Source: an alpha proteobacterium AAP38 | GTDB taxonomy: Bacteria > Pseudomonadota > Alphaproteobacteria > Azospirillales > Azospirillaceae | Reading direction: 5' to 3' | Length of the DNA: 64,000 bases | NCBI GenBank assembly: GCA_001296005.1 | Contig: LJHR01000016.1 | Span: forward strand, 1 to 64,000 | Shown: positions 1-8,267 of the stretch, one piece after another | How the letters are laid out: each line of letters opens with the position of its first letter | Numbering within the stretch: the first letter of the stretch is position 1 | Program-made: the position numbers and the translations under genes | The notes under the pieces: model-generated | Database searches by the model: none | What the model was told of the DNA's origin: nothing | Seen by the model: only the letters and a program-made list of their open reading frames with translations

Positions 1-219
1 CATGGCAGCCTCCATTGCTAACCATCTGATTATAAAAGAGAGTCGCACTTCAAAATAGAAACTACCCTTGTCGGCATCAAAAAATTGATAATCTGTATTA
101 TGGAAATTATAGAGCCACCTTGTCGCATCTGCGATGCATTCTCATTTTCTCCTAGCATATGCGACTGATTTGCAGTAACTAATGATCATCACACGCTGGT
201 CCGGGGTTTGGCACCGATC
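1..219. other. Intergenic leader upstream of bfd
   Basis: No coding region is supported here. The first 140 bases or so are AT-rich compared with the rest of the window, and the stretch must hold the promoter of the plus-strand ferredoxin gene. I looked for a Fur- or Irr-type inverted repeat and found nothing convincing. The gene that should lie upstream is outside the window. Confidence 0.5.
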
Positions 220-426
220 ATGTATGTCTGCATCTGCAATGCCATCAACTGTAAGACGGTACGCCGGACTGTTGAGGACGGGGCCAGCAGCATAGCCAGT
301 GTGTTCAAGGCCTGCGGCAAGACCCCGCAATGTGGCCGCTGCTTCACCACCATCCGGGAGATGGTGGGCGAAACCAAGGCTGCCAATTGTGACGCCCACA
401 TTACCCCGGCCATCGCCGCCGAATAA
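220..426 (+). CDS. bfd: Bacterioferritin-associated ferredoxin (Bfd-like [2Fe-2S] protein)
   Basis: This 68-residue protein is a BFD-type [2Fe-2S] ferredoxin. The four cluster cysteines sit at the canonical positions C4, C6, C38 and C41 (MYVCICNA at the start, CGKTPQCGRC in the middle). In the family, Bfd passes electrons to bacterioferritin so that stored ferric iron is reduced and released in the cytoplasm. The start is taken at ATG 220 because MYVCICNA is the family's usual N terminus; an in-frame TTG at 208 would add four residues. No bacterioferritin gene is visible, so its partner lies elsewhere or upstream. There is an extra, non-conserved C32. Family assignment is firm; the physiological partner is inferred. 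Confidence 0.88.
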   Translation: MYVCICNAINCKTVRRTVEDGASSIASVFKACGKTPQCGRCFTTIREMVGETKAANCDAHITPAIAAE

Positions 427-452
427 GGCCTGAAAGTCTCCGTGTCCGCCGG

Positions 453-1031
453 TTAATGCGGGCAGATACCGATATTCCGGATGGAACAGCCGGTGGGGGC
501 GGGTGCACCCTCCTTCTCCGCCTTTTTCTTGGCGGCTTCCTTCTGCGCCTGTTCCGCCGCGATGCGGCGGGCGCGTTCGGCCTGCATATCGCGCAGTTCC
601 GTATCCTTGCCCAGCCGGCCACTCAACAGCATCAATTGCCGTTCTGCAGACAGAAATAACGGCTCCTCCGAGCTGCCGCCATTCAGCAGCGGTGTGTCAT
701 CCTCGCTGCCAGAGACATAGACGATACGGTAAAGACCATAAGCGTCGTCCAGGCGCCCGACCTCCTGATTAACCAGGGCCAACTTATAGCGGGCCGTCAT
801 GTCGTCAGGCTTTTCGTCCACCAGCCTGCCATAGAATTCCAGCGCCATGACATAGTCCTTGGCCTTCAACGCGGCGCGTCCCCGGTCACTGTCATCATTC
901 ATGAAAGGGTTCACCGGCTGTGCCCAGCGCGGGGTCAGGCAGCCAGGCAGGACCAGCAGAAGCGACAGGGCAAGGCAGGACAGGGGCAAGCGGCGGATCA
1001 TCTTCATCCTCGGGCGGGAACGGGCCGTCAT
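453..1031 (-). CDS. TPR-containing outer-membrane lipoprotein, unknown function
   Basis: A 192-residue lipoprotein. After a basic N terminus and a hydrophobic stretch comes the lipobox LVLPGC, so the protein should be lipidated and carried by the envelope. Two tetratricopeptide-like helical pairs follow (around ALKAKDYVMALEFYGRL and ARYKLALVNQEVGRLDDAYGLY). The tail is a charged Ala/Lys/Glu-rich helix (AEQAQKEAAKKKAEKEG) with two further cysteines near the C terminus. The start at 1031 is chosen because AGGATC lies about 8 bases upstream and the signal peptide then begins normally; a longer frame reaches 1199 but would bury the signal peptide. It is transcribed divergently from the PAS gene at 1135. 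TPR lipoproteins of this kind act in pilus (Tad) or envelope assembly, but no such partner is nearby, so function is open. Confidence 0.7.
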   Translation of the reverse strand: MTARSRPRMKMIRRLPLSCLALSLLLVLPGCLTPRWAQPVNPFMNDDSDRGRAALKAKDYVMALEFYGRLVDEKPDDMTARYKLALVNQEVGRLDDAYGLYRIVYVSGSEDDTPLLNGGSSEEPLFLSAERQLMLLSGRLGKDTELRDMQAERARRIAAEQAQKEAAKKKAEKEGAPAPTGCSIRNIGICPH

Positions 1032-1134
1032 GGTGATCCTATCACGCTGGCCCGCCGCGTCGCCTGCTTGATTGTTTGTTTGCTGACACGCCCTGCTCGC
1101 GCATAAGCTGTTGCCAAGACATACAGGGATAGGC

Positions 1135-1734
1135 ATGCAGCCGGGCTGGGAAAACAATATCGATGCGGATATGGCGGCCCTGACCACAGATCGCGGCATG
1201 CTGGCCCTGTTGCGCCACTGGTGTCAGGCCCGTGCCGCCAATGATGGCACGTTGCCGGTGCGGGCACAGATGGACCCGTGCGACCTGCCCCGGTCGATCC
1301 TGCCCTTCATGTTCATCTATGAACGGCAGGGGGACCGGTTGCGCTGCCGCCTGTCGGGCACGCGGATGCGCGATCTGTTCGGGAATGACGGGACCGGCCT
1401 GTTCCTGGATCAGATGATCGCACCGCACAGCGTGCCGGGCCGCAGCGCCCTGTTCCACCGCACCCTGGATGGCGGCCTTCCCCTGCTCTATCGCGGGTTT
1501 CTGGTGCCGGTGGGCAAAGGCTGGCGCGGGTTCAACCGGCTGCTGCTGCCCGTGGCGGTGCGGGCGGGAGAGCCGGCGACACAGGTGATGGGCATGGTCC
1601 GGGTGTTCGATCCGCCGCCGGGTGCGGCGGCACTGGCTGGGGCGGATGCAGATGGTCTGCTGTCCGCCCGGCTGCTGGATGACAGCGAATGCCGGGCGGC
1701 CATCGACAGAATGGGATCAGGCCGCGTGCTGTAG
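1135..1734 (+). CDS. PAS_5-type sensory domain protein
   Basis: A 199-residue soluble protein that resembles the alphaproteobacterial PAS_5 family: a Leu/Trp-rich first helix ([11 protein letters not shown]), the P-x-R-A-x-xDP segment, and the FRxRLxGT-like element seen here as [15 protein letters not shown]. There is no output domain, so it probably acts as a stand-alone sensor or adaptor; its ligand cannot be read from sequence. ATG 1135 is preceded by AGGGAT at suitable spacing, whereas the longer frame from 1111 begins with TTG. Its 3' end overlaps the converging chemoreceptor gene by 18 bases. The family call is moderately certain and the role unknown. Confidence 0.65.
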   Translation: MQPGWENNIDADMAALTTDRGMLALLRHWCQARAANDGTLPVRAQMDPCDLPRSILPFMFIYERQGDRLRCRLSGTRMRDLFGNDGTGLFLDQMIAPHSVPGRSALFHRTLDGGLPLLYRGFLVPVGKGWRGFNRLLLPVAVRAGEPATQVMGMVRVFDPPPGAAALAGADADGLLSARLLDDSECRAAIDRMGSGRVL

Positions 1735-3720
1735 CACCGTTTCAATCTGCCGCGTCGTCGCCTCATCCAGGCGGAACTGCACGCGCAGCACGCCGTCCCC
1801 CACCGTCACCACCCGGCCTGTCAGGGTGACACCGCGCAGGCCGGACAGGTCCAGTTCGTCCCCCACCGCCACCGCAAGATCGGTGCGGATGGCGGCACCG
1901 CCCGCCGACAGGTCGGTGACATGGCCCTGTGCCGCCGCCTGGCTGCCCTTGCCGCGCGGGGTCAGGGTGACCGGCAGATCGACATTGTGTCGTTCAAAGG
2001 CGCGGCGTTCGCCGGCCCGGTCGATAGCCAGCAAGAATTCCTCCACCTCCTGGCGCAGTTGTTCGGCCTGTTCCGACAGCTCACCGGCGGCACCATGCAA
2101 CTGGGTCGAGGCGGACATGGTGAACTGCGCACCCTCGCGGACGGCACTGATGCTTTCCGACACCTCGCCCGTGCGCCGTGCCGCCTCATGCACATTGCGG
2201 CTGATCTCTGCGGTGGCGGCGCCCTGCTGGCTGACGGCGCTGGCAATGGTCCCGGAATTCTGACCGATATTGTCGATGATATCGGCGATGGTGGCGATCA
2301 TACCGATCGCATCCTCCGCTGCGATCTGGACCGCACTTGCCTGACGGGCGATATCGTCGGTGGCGCGGGCTGTCTGTCCGGCCAGGCTTTTCACCTCGCC
2401 AGCGACGACGGCGAAGCCCTTGCCCGCCTCCCCTGCCCTGGCGGCCTCGATGGTGGCATTCAGGGCCAGAAGGTTGGTCTGGCTGGCAATATCGTTGATC
2501 AGGCCGACAACGCCCTGCACATTGGCGGCAACCTCCGACAGTTCGGATACGATGCGGCGGGCATTGTGGGCCTTGTCCACGGCCTCCGCCGTGATTTGGG
2601 CCGTGAGACTGACCTGTCGGCCAATCTCGGCGCTGGACGCGGACAGTTCCTCTGTCGCGGCGGCCACCGTCTGGGCATTGTCACGGGCCACGCCGGCATT
2701 TTCCGCGACGGTGGCCGAACGCTGGCCCGTCATTTCCGCCTGCTGCTGCAACCCGCCGGACGTAGCCTCCAGCTCTGTCGCGGCGGCGGCCACGGTGCGC
2801 AGCTTGCCGGCCACCGCCAGCTTGAAATCACGCGTCAGCACTTCCAGCGCGCGGCGGCGGCGTTCTTTCGCTTCCTCCTCCCGCTGTTTTTCCGTCTCCA
2901 GCAAGCGGGCACGCAGGGCATTGTCGCGGAAGATGGCGACGGCGCGGGCCATGGCCCCGATCTCATTGGCGGCCTTTGCCTCCGGCACCTCCACCTCCAG
3001 CCGGCCCTCCGCCAGATCACGCATGATCGCGGTCAGGGCCGACAAGGGCCGGGCCAGGGTACGGGCAATGGCGCTGGAACAGGCCGCAGACAGACCGCCC
3101 AGGATGATAACGGCTGCCACCTGAATCAGCAGCAATTCGCGATGCTTGCGGCTGACATCATCCAGATAGACGCCGGAACCGACGACCCAGTTCCATTCCG
3201 GGACCAGGGCCACGAAGGAGATTTTGTCCACCGGCTGATCGAAGCCGGGTTTGGGCCATTTATAGGGCACGAAGCCGGCCTTGTCCGGCCCGGTGGCCAT
3301 GCGGACCATGTCGCGGAACATCAGGGTGCCCGCCGGATCCTTGAAATCCGACATGTCCTTGCCATCCAGTTCCGCCTTGATCGGGTGCATGACCATGCGA
3401 TGGGCGGTGTCGTTGACCCAGACATATTCACCGGCAAAGCGCATGGCCTTCACGGCGGCCAATGCGCGTGCCTGCGCTTCTTCCCGCGTCAGGGTGCCGG
3501 CCTTTTCCTGCGCCGCATAGGCATGGACGACGCTGGTCGCCCCCTCCACGGCGGCGCGTGCACTGCTGCTGTAGCGATCCTGGAGCTGCGCATATTGCTG
3601 TTCGCTGGTCAGGAAGGCGAAGCACACCAGACCCAGAGCCGAAATCAGGACGATCAGACCCAGGCGCTTGGAGATTGAACTATTGTTGATCCAAGTATAA
3701 ATATTCGCCAACCGCATCAT
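1717..3720 (-). CDS. Methyl-accepting chemotaxis protein with Cache, HAMP, MA and C-terminal PilZ domains (Tlp1-like)
   Basis: A 667-residue chemoreceptor. An N-terminal membrane helix (residues ~15-37) is followed by a periplasmic sCache-like sensor ([26 protein letters not shown]), a second membrane helix, HAMP, and the MA signalling coiled coil whose hairpin tip carries [20 protein letters not shown]. After the signalling domain comes a PilZ domain with the c-di-GMP motif RAFER and DLSAGG. Azospirillum Tlp1 has this same architecture; there PilZ binding of c-di-GMP tunes energy taxis. The protein should sit at the inner membrane and control CheA through CheW, but no che genes are nearby. 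ATG 3720 is one of two tandem ATGs. The domain reading is strong; the ligand is unknown. Confidence 0.9.
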   Translation of the reverse strand: MMRLANIYTWINNSSISKRLGLIVLISALGLVCFAFLTSEQQYAQLQDRYSSSARAAVEGATSVVHAYAAQEKAGTLTREEAQARALAAVKAMRFAGEYVWVNDTAHRMVMHPIKAELDGKDMSDFKDPAGTLMFRDMVRMATGPDKAGFVPYKWPKPGFDQPVDKISFVALVPEWNWVVGSGVYLDDVSRKHRELLLIQVAAVIILGGLSAACSSAIARTLARPLSALTAIMRDLAEGRLEVEVPEAKAANEIGAMARAVAIFRDNALRARLLETEKQREEEAKERRRRALEVLTRDFKLAVAGKLRTVAAAATELEATSGGLQQQAEMTGQRSATVAENAGVARDNAQTVAAATEELSASSAEIGRQVSLTAQITAEAVDKAHNARRIVSELSEVAANVQGVVGLINDIASQTNLLALNATIEAARAGEAGKGFAVVAGEVKSLAGQTARATDDIARQASAVQIAAEDAIGMIATIADIIDNIGQNSGTIASAVSQQGAATAEISRNVHEAARRTGEVSESISAVREGAQFTMSASTQLHGAAGELSEQAEQLRQEVEEFLLAIDRAGERRAFERHNVDLPVTLTPRGKGSQAAAQGHVTDLSAGGAAIRTDLAVAVGDELDLSGLRGVTLTGRVVTVGDGVLRVQFRLDEATTRQIETVLQHAA

Positions 3721-4001
3721 TTTACCACCGTCTTTTATTTATGCTTTCCTGAGTTTCTATTCAGGTTTTTTGCTGTGTCTATATCGCTGAAGAAGACTTT
3801 CTCAGCAAATGGCAATTAGGCATTGATGTCTCCGACACCATTCAACTGCCGTTAACTTAAACGCTAACCCCTTGATTCATCGTCACCGGGTGATCAAATT
3901 GATGGGCAAGGCGATCCAGTTTGCGCCTTCTCGGGGCCTGTCCGCGTCGCCGTGTCGCACGGGACCGGACCGGGTCAATAGCCGGCATGGGGAGAGATGT
4001 G

Positions 4002-4412
4002 ATGGCACCGCCGTTCGACCTTCTGGGGCTGGACCATATCGTCCTGCGGGTACGCGATGTCGAACGGATGATCGGCTTCTACCGTGATGTCCTGGGCTGC
4101 TCATTGGAGAAGGTGCAGGCGGAGATCGGGCTTTATCAGCTGCGCGCCGGGCGCAGCCTGATCGATCTGGTGCCGCTGGACGGTACGCTGGGCCGCATGG
4201 GCGGCGTCGGCCCCGGCGCGGAGGGCCGGAACCTGGAGCATTTCTGTCTGGAAATCAGCCGCTTCGACGATGCGGACATCCGCGTCCACCTGATGGCCCA
4301 CGGTGTCAGCATCGGCACCACGGGGGAGCGCTATGGGGCGGGCGGCGAAGGGCTGTCGATCTATCTGACCGATCCGGAGGGCAATAATGTGGAACTGAAG
4401 GCGCCGGCTTAA
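4002..4412 (+). CDS. VOC-family (glyoxalase/dioxygenase fold) protein
   Basis: A 136-residue vicinal-oxygen-chelate protein. It has the two beta-alpha-beta-beta-beta modules of the fold, starting with LDHIVLRVRDVERMIGFY and ending DPEGNNVELKAP. Potential metal ligands are His in LDHIVL, His in LEHFCLEI and Glu in VELK. Members include glyoxalase I, fosfomycin-resistance proteins and extradiol dioxygenases; the short length fits the glyoxalase/bleomycin group, but the substrate cannot be deduced. The start is ATG 4002, preceded by GGGGAGAG; an upstream frame from 3921 lacks a ribosome site. Its stop overlaps the stop region of the converging esterase gene by four bases. It is probably not part of the glycan operon, which runs the other way. 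Confidence 0.8.
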   Translation: MAPPFDLLGLDHIVLRVRDVERMIGFYRDVLGCSLEKVQAEIGLYQLRAGRSLIDLVPLDGTLGRMGGVGPGAEGRNLEHFCLEISRFDDADIRVHLMAHGVSIGTTGERYGAGGEGLSIYLTDPEGNNVELKAPA

Positions 4413-5116
4413 ATACCAGCCAACGCCTTCAGCGCCACCGGCCCCATGGCCAGATAGCCGGCGCGATTGGGATGCACCGGGTCCAGGCCCAGTTCCGCCT
4501 TTAGGCCCTTGTTCGCATCGGCCAGGACAGGCCAGTAATCGATATAGGTGTGGCCCTGTTCGCGGCAGAAGCCGGTGATCCAGGTATTCAGCGCCAGGAT
4601 ACGTTCCATCGGGTCACCCACCGATTTGCGCCAATAGACATCGCGGGCGGGCGGCACGGACCCAATGAAAACCTTCATCCCCGCAGCCTTGGCCAGCGAC
4701 GCCATGGCGGCCAGATTGTCATGGGTCAGGGCCGGGTCATAGGTGCCGCCATTTTCAGCGACATCGTTGGTGCCGGCCAGGATATGGACGGCGCGCGGGG
4801 CCAGGTCCAGCACGTCGGGCGTGAAGCGCAGCAGCATCTGTGACGTTGTCTGCCCCGAAATACCGCGCCCGATGAAACCGTTGGACGGGAAGAATGCGCC
4901 ATCATGTTCGGGACGCGCCCAGTTCTCGGTAATGCTGTCCCCCATGAACACCACGCGCCGCTTGTCGGCGGGCAGTGCCTTGGCGGCGGTGTTGGCGGCG
5001 GCATAGCGGGCGCGATTGGCCCAGTCCAGCGCCTGCACCGGCTCCGCAGCACCCGCCTGTGACACGGCCAGCATTGGTAACAGGGGAGCGGTGGCAAGCA
5101 GGTGACGGCGGTTCAT
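4409..5116 (-). CDS. Secreted SGNH/GDSL hydrolase, probable carbohydrate acetylesterase
   Basis: A 235-residue SGNH hydrolase with an N-terminal signal beginning MNRRHLLATAP (twin arginines, possibly Tat). The four family blocks are present: GDS with nucleophile Ser61 (FMGDSITENW), the Gly block (GRGISGQTT), the Asn block (AGTNDV) and the Asp/His block (DPVHPN). Such enzymes remove acetyl groups or fatty acyl esters; in a xyloglucan locus, de-acetylation of galactosyl or glucosyl residues is the likeliest job. ATG 5116 has AAGGGA upstream. It is the last gene of the minus-strand glycan series, 71 bases after the GH31 gene with a hairpin in that gap. Fold assignment is strong; substrate is inferred from context. 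Confidence 0.85.
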   Translation of the reverse strand: MNRRHLLATAPLLPMLAVSQAGAAEPVQALDWANRARYAAANTAAKALPADKRRVVFMGDSITENWARPEHDGAFFPSNGFIGRGISGQTTSQMLLRFTPDVLDLAPRAVHILAGTNDVAENGGTYDPALTHDNLAAMASLAKAAGMKVFIGSVPPARDVYWRKSVGDPMERILALNTWITGFCREQGHTYIDYWPVLADANKGLKAELGLDPVHPNRAGYLAMGPVALKALAGI

Positions 5117-5143
5117 GGCGATCCCTTTGAAATCAGAACCAGT

Positions 5144-5175
5144 GGGTCGGGTGAGGGTTTTGCCCCACCCGACCC
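5144..5175 (-). terminator. Stem-loop between the GH31 and esterase genes
   Basis: GGGTCGGGTG at 5144-5153 pairs perfectly with CACCCGACCC at 5166-5175. On the minus strand this lies between the GH31 stop and the esterase start. There is no run of T after the stem, so it may be an mRNA-stability element or weak attenuator and not a full terminator. Confidence 0.45.
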
Positions 5176-5187
5176 CCGGCATTATGC

Positions 5188-8088
5188 TTAACGCTTCACG
5201 ACAACCTGCTTGCCGTCATACACCAGTTCGCGCTCGCCCTTCACGTTGAAGTCAGCAGCCTTGGTGTTCTGGCCGTCAATCCAGCGAATACGGATGGTGC
5301 GCTTTTCCGCCATACCGGGGAACGAACCCTGGCGGTCAGCGATGGTCAGTTCCCCACTGGCCTGATTCCAGGACAGCTTGATGCGGCTGAACTCACCCTG
5401 TTCATAGCCATAGGTGGTGCCTTCATCCTCATAGAGGTCGAAGCTGCCATCCGCGCCGGCATAGATATTGATCAGCAGGGAACCATCCTGTTTCTCCGCC
5501 GTGGACTGCACCGCGGGGCCGGTGGGGATGATCGCCCCTTCCCGCACGAACAGCGGGATACGGGTCAGCGGTGCATCCACCGTCACCTCCTGACCACCCG
5601 TCAGCTTCTCACCCGTATAGAAATTCACCCAGTTTGCCCCGGCGGGCAGATAGACGGCCTTGGTGGTGGCGCCCTGTGTGTAGACGGGGGCGACCAGGAT
5701 GCTGGGGCCGAACAGGTATTGTGTGCCCAGATCCTTCACCTTGGCATCGGCGGGGAAATCCTGCGCCAGGGCGCGCATGATGGTCCCGTCCTTGTGCCAA
5801 GTGTCCCCGGCCAGGGTGTAGATATAGGGCAGCAGGCTGTAACGCAGCTTGGTGTACCAGACCATGGACTGGTACACGTCCGAGCTTTCCGGCGCGATAT
5901 TATAGATTTCGCGCAGCGGGAACTGTCCATGCGACCGGAACAGCGGGCTGAACGCCCCGAACTGGAACCAGCGCAGGTTCAGCTCACGCCATTCGGCCTG
6001 ATCCTCCGCCTTCATTGGCTGTGCCTCGAACCGCTTTTCCAGCGCGAAGCCGCCAATGTCGGTAGTCCAGTTAGGCAGGCCTGACAGCGAGGTGTTGATG
6101 CCCGCCGCGATCTGGTGCTCCAGATCGACAAAGCGTGAGACCACGTCGCCCGACCACACAGCCATGCCATGGCGCTGCTGCCCGGCAAAGCCGGACCGGG
6201 TCAGGATGAAGCTGCGCTGCCCGCCATCGTCGCGGCGTTCGCCCTCATACACGGCCTTGGTCTGCATCAGGGGGTAGGAGTTGAAGAAGGCAGAGCCCGG
6301 ACCCATCGCCGTCGGCCCGATGCGCAGCTTCACCTCCTCAATCGGCAGATTGGAATGGACATCCGGCTCGGTGTTGTCCAGCCACCAGGCATCGACCTTC
6401 AGCACGTTCAGCTTGTCGCGCATCTGCCGCCAGTAAATGTCGCGCGCTTCCTGGCTGTAGGGGTCGTAATGGGCGTTCAGATAACCGTCGCCGATCCAGT
6501 CCCGCTCCCCCTTCTCCACATTGCGGCGATAGATATAGCCCTTGGCGTCCAGTTCCTTGTAATGCTCCGTATTGGGATAGAATTTCGGCCAGACGGAGAT
6601 CATGAACCGGGCGTTCAGCTTGTGAACTTCCTGCACCATGCCGGCAGGATCGGGGAAGCGAGCCTTGTCGAAATCATGGCTACCCCAGCTATCTTCGGGC
6701 CAGTAGTTCCAGTCCAAGACGATATTATCCAGCGGAATGCCGCGCTTGCGATATTCCTTGACGGTGCCCACCACCTCTTCCTGGGTCTTGTACCGTTCCC
6801 GGCTTTGCCAGAAACCATAGGCCCAGCGGGGCAGCATCACGGACTTGCCCGTCAGTTGCCGGTAGCCGGCAATGACGCCATCGATATCGTCACCCGCGAT
6901 GACATAATAATCCAGCGCATTGGCCACTTCTGACGACAGGGTCAGGGCATGGCGCTCGCTATCCGGCAGCGGGTCCTGGTGAGAGACGCCGATATAGCCG
7001 CCATCGGGCTGCCACTCGATACGGATGTCGTGCTGCTTGCCGGCTTCCAGCGCCACCTCAAAATTATGGAACCAAGGGTTCCAGTTCTGGCGCCAGCGAT
7101 GGATCACTTCCTTGCCATCGACAAAGACGGTGGCATAGCCGGACGAATAAAGCTGGAACTTGTGGGTGCCGGCCTTGTCCGTGCTGATCTTGCCTTGCCA
7201 AGTGACCTTCTGGCCCGGCGTGTCGCGGGTTTTGTCAGGCCGGCGGTTTCCGCCCACCTCGGCAGGCCAGTTCAGCAGATCGTCAAGGTCGCGCCAATCG
7301 ATCTTGCTCTCCCGGCGGACCAGCTTGGTTTCTCCATCCTTGGCGTAGGTGGCGGTCAGCGCCCCTTCCTTACCCTCGGCATCGAACAGCTTCAGCGTGC
7401 CATCCAGATCGGCATAATCATGCGGCACGCCGAACCGGGTGATGGAGTTATTGTCCCACAGCACGCCGTAATTGCGGCTGGACACCACGAACGGAACCGC
7501 GATGTCCATATTGTGCTGCGCCAGACGCAGGTCTTCGCCGTTCCAGTTCAGCACACCGTTCTGATGCTGGCCCAGGCCGTAAAATGCCTCATCCGTGCCG
7601 GGGTTGAAGGTCTGGCTGATCGTGTAATAGTCACGGTCCAGAACCTTCACGGGCGCAATCGCACCTCGGTCCTTCTCGGCCAGCAGTGGGTTGCCCGTCT
7701 TGTCCAGGAAGCGGACGGTACCGGTGGCCAGATTCAGTTCCGCCGTCAGTTCCGGGGTCTTCAGCCGGGCGACCTTGCCATCCTGCTCCACGGTGAAGCC
7801 ACCATTGGCGGGACTGGCCACGGTGATCAGGCTGGCCGGGATGTCCAGGCTGTCGGTCGGCACCGCCGTAACGCGGATCGTACGGTCATTGATGACCTGC
7901 AGGCGCAGCTTCTTTGCCGGTCCCGACGACAGGGTGGCGACAAGACCGTCCGGGGTCTGCTGTACCGCGCCGGCCTGTATGACCTGGGTCACCGTGTCGC
8001 CGCCGGATTTGGCGCCACCATCGCAGCCGGCCAGCAGCAGCAGCGGCAAAAGGGCCGCGCGGGCCAGCATCATGGATCGGAAAGTCAT
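5188..8088 (-). CDS. GH31 alpha-xylosidase lipoprotein with inserted PA14 domain
   Basis: A 966-residue GH31 enzyme. It begins with a lipoprotein signal (lipobox LLAGC). A PA14 module lies within the N-terminal part (about residues 230-370; GTHKFQLYSSGYATVFVDG). The (beta/alpha)8 catalytic domain has the nucleophile Asp in WWLDNTEP (~D571) and the acid/base Asp in WSGDVVSRF (~D647), followed by LSGLPNWTTDIGGF. The C-terminal beta domain is of the DUF5110 type. Cellvibrio japonicus Xyl31A has the same GH31+PA14 layout and removes alpha-1,6-xylose from the non-reducing end of xyloglucan oligosaccharides, the role expected here at the cell surface or periplasm. ATG 8088 has AGGGAG upstream; the frame to 8109 starts with TTG. 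GH31 assignment is certain, xylosidase specificity very likely. Confidence 0.93.
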   Translation of the reverse strand: MTFRSMMLARAALLPLLLLAGCDGGAKSGGDTVTQVIQAGAVQQTPDGLVATLSSGPAKKLRLQVINDRTIRVTAVPTDSLDIPASLITVASPANGGFTVEQDGKVARLKTPELTAELNLATGTVRFLDKTGNPLLAEKDRGAIAPVKVLDRDYYTISQTFNPGTDEAFYGLGQHQNGVLNWNGEDLRLAQHNMDIAVPFVVSSRNYGVLWDNNSITRFGVPHDYADLDGTLKLFDAEGKEGALTATYAKDGETKLVRRESKIDWRDLDDLLNWPAEVGGNRRPDKTRDTPGQKVTWQGKISTDKAGTHKFQLYSSGYATVFVDGKEVIHRWRQNWNPWFHNFEVALEAGKQHDIRIEWQPDGGYIGVSHQDPLPDSERHALTLSSEVANALDYYVIAGDDIDGVIAGYRQLTGKSVMLPRWAYGFWQSRERYKTQEEVVGTVKEYRKRGIPLDNIVLDWNYWPEDSWGSHDFDKARFPDPAGMVQEVHKLNARFMISVWPKFYPNTEHYKELDAKGYIYRRNVEKGERDWIGDGYLNAHYDPYSQEARDIYWRQMRDKLNVLKVDAWWLDNTEPDVHSNLPIEEVKLRIGPTAMGPGSAFFNSYPLMQTKAVYEGERRDDGGQRSFILTRSGFAGQQRHGMAVWSGDVVSRFVDLEHQIAAGINTSLSGLPNWTTDIGGFALEKRFEAQPMKAEDQAEWRELNLRWFQFGAFSPLFRSHGQFPLREIYNIAPESSDVYQSMVWYTKLRYSLLPYIYTLAGDTWHKDGTIMRALAQDFPADAKVKDLGTQYLFGPSILVAPVYTQGATTKAVYLPAGANWVNFYTGEKLTGGQEVTVDAPLTRIPLFVREGAIIPTGPAVQSTAEKQDGSLLINIYAGADGSFDLYEDEGTTYGYEQGEFSRIKLSWNQASGELTIADRQGSFPGMAEKRTIRIRWIDGQNTKAADFNVKGERELVYDGKQVVVKR

Positions 8089-8146
8089 GCGTCGTTTTCT
8101 CCCTGTCAAACTGCCAATATCGTTGTGGTGACGGGGGTTCCCTCAC

Positions 8147-8245
8147 CCTCCCACCGCTACGCGGCGGGCCCCTCCCTCTCCCGCAAGCGGGCGAGGGGCT
8201 AAAATTTCTTCCCTCTCCCACGAAGGTGGGAAAGGGGGGGCAACC
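8147..8245. repeat. Three tandem hairpins (probable dispersed intergenic repeat)
   Basis: Between the GH35 and GH31 genes lie three consecutive stem-loops, each a C-rich arm facing a G-rich arm: CCCACCGC/GCGGCGGG, then CCCTCTCCCG with loop CAA and CGGGCGAGGG, then CCCTCTCCCAC with loop GAA and GTGGGAAAGGG. Each has one mismatch; the first two become G:U pairs in minus-strand RNA. The composition and tandem form look like a dispersed repeat. Because both flanking genes run on the minus strand, the RNA structure may separate GH35 and GH31 expression. Confidence 0.6.
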
Positions 8246-8267
8246 CCACCCCTGCCCCAGACCAGAC

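Noticed and set aside
1921-3678. A 585-codon open frame on the plus strand opposite the chemoreceptor gene
   Set aside because: It is an antisense shadow in GC-rich DNA: the minus strand encodes a full, motif-rich chemoreceptor, and this frame gives only His/Gly/Arg-rich sequence without a domain.
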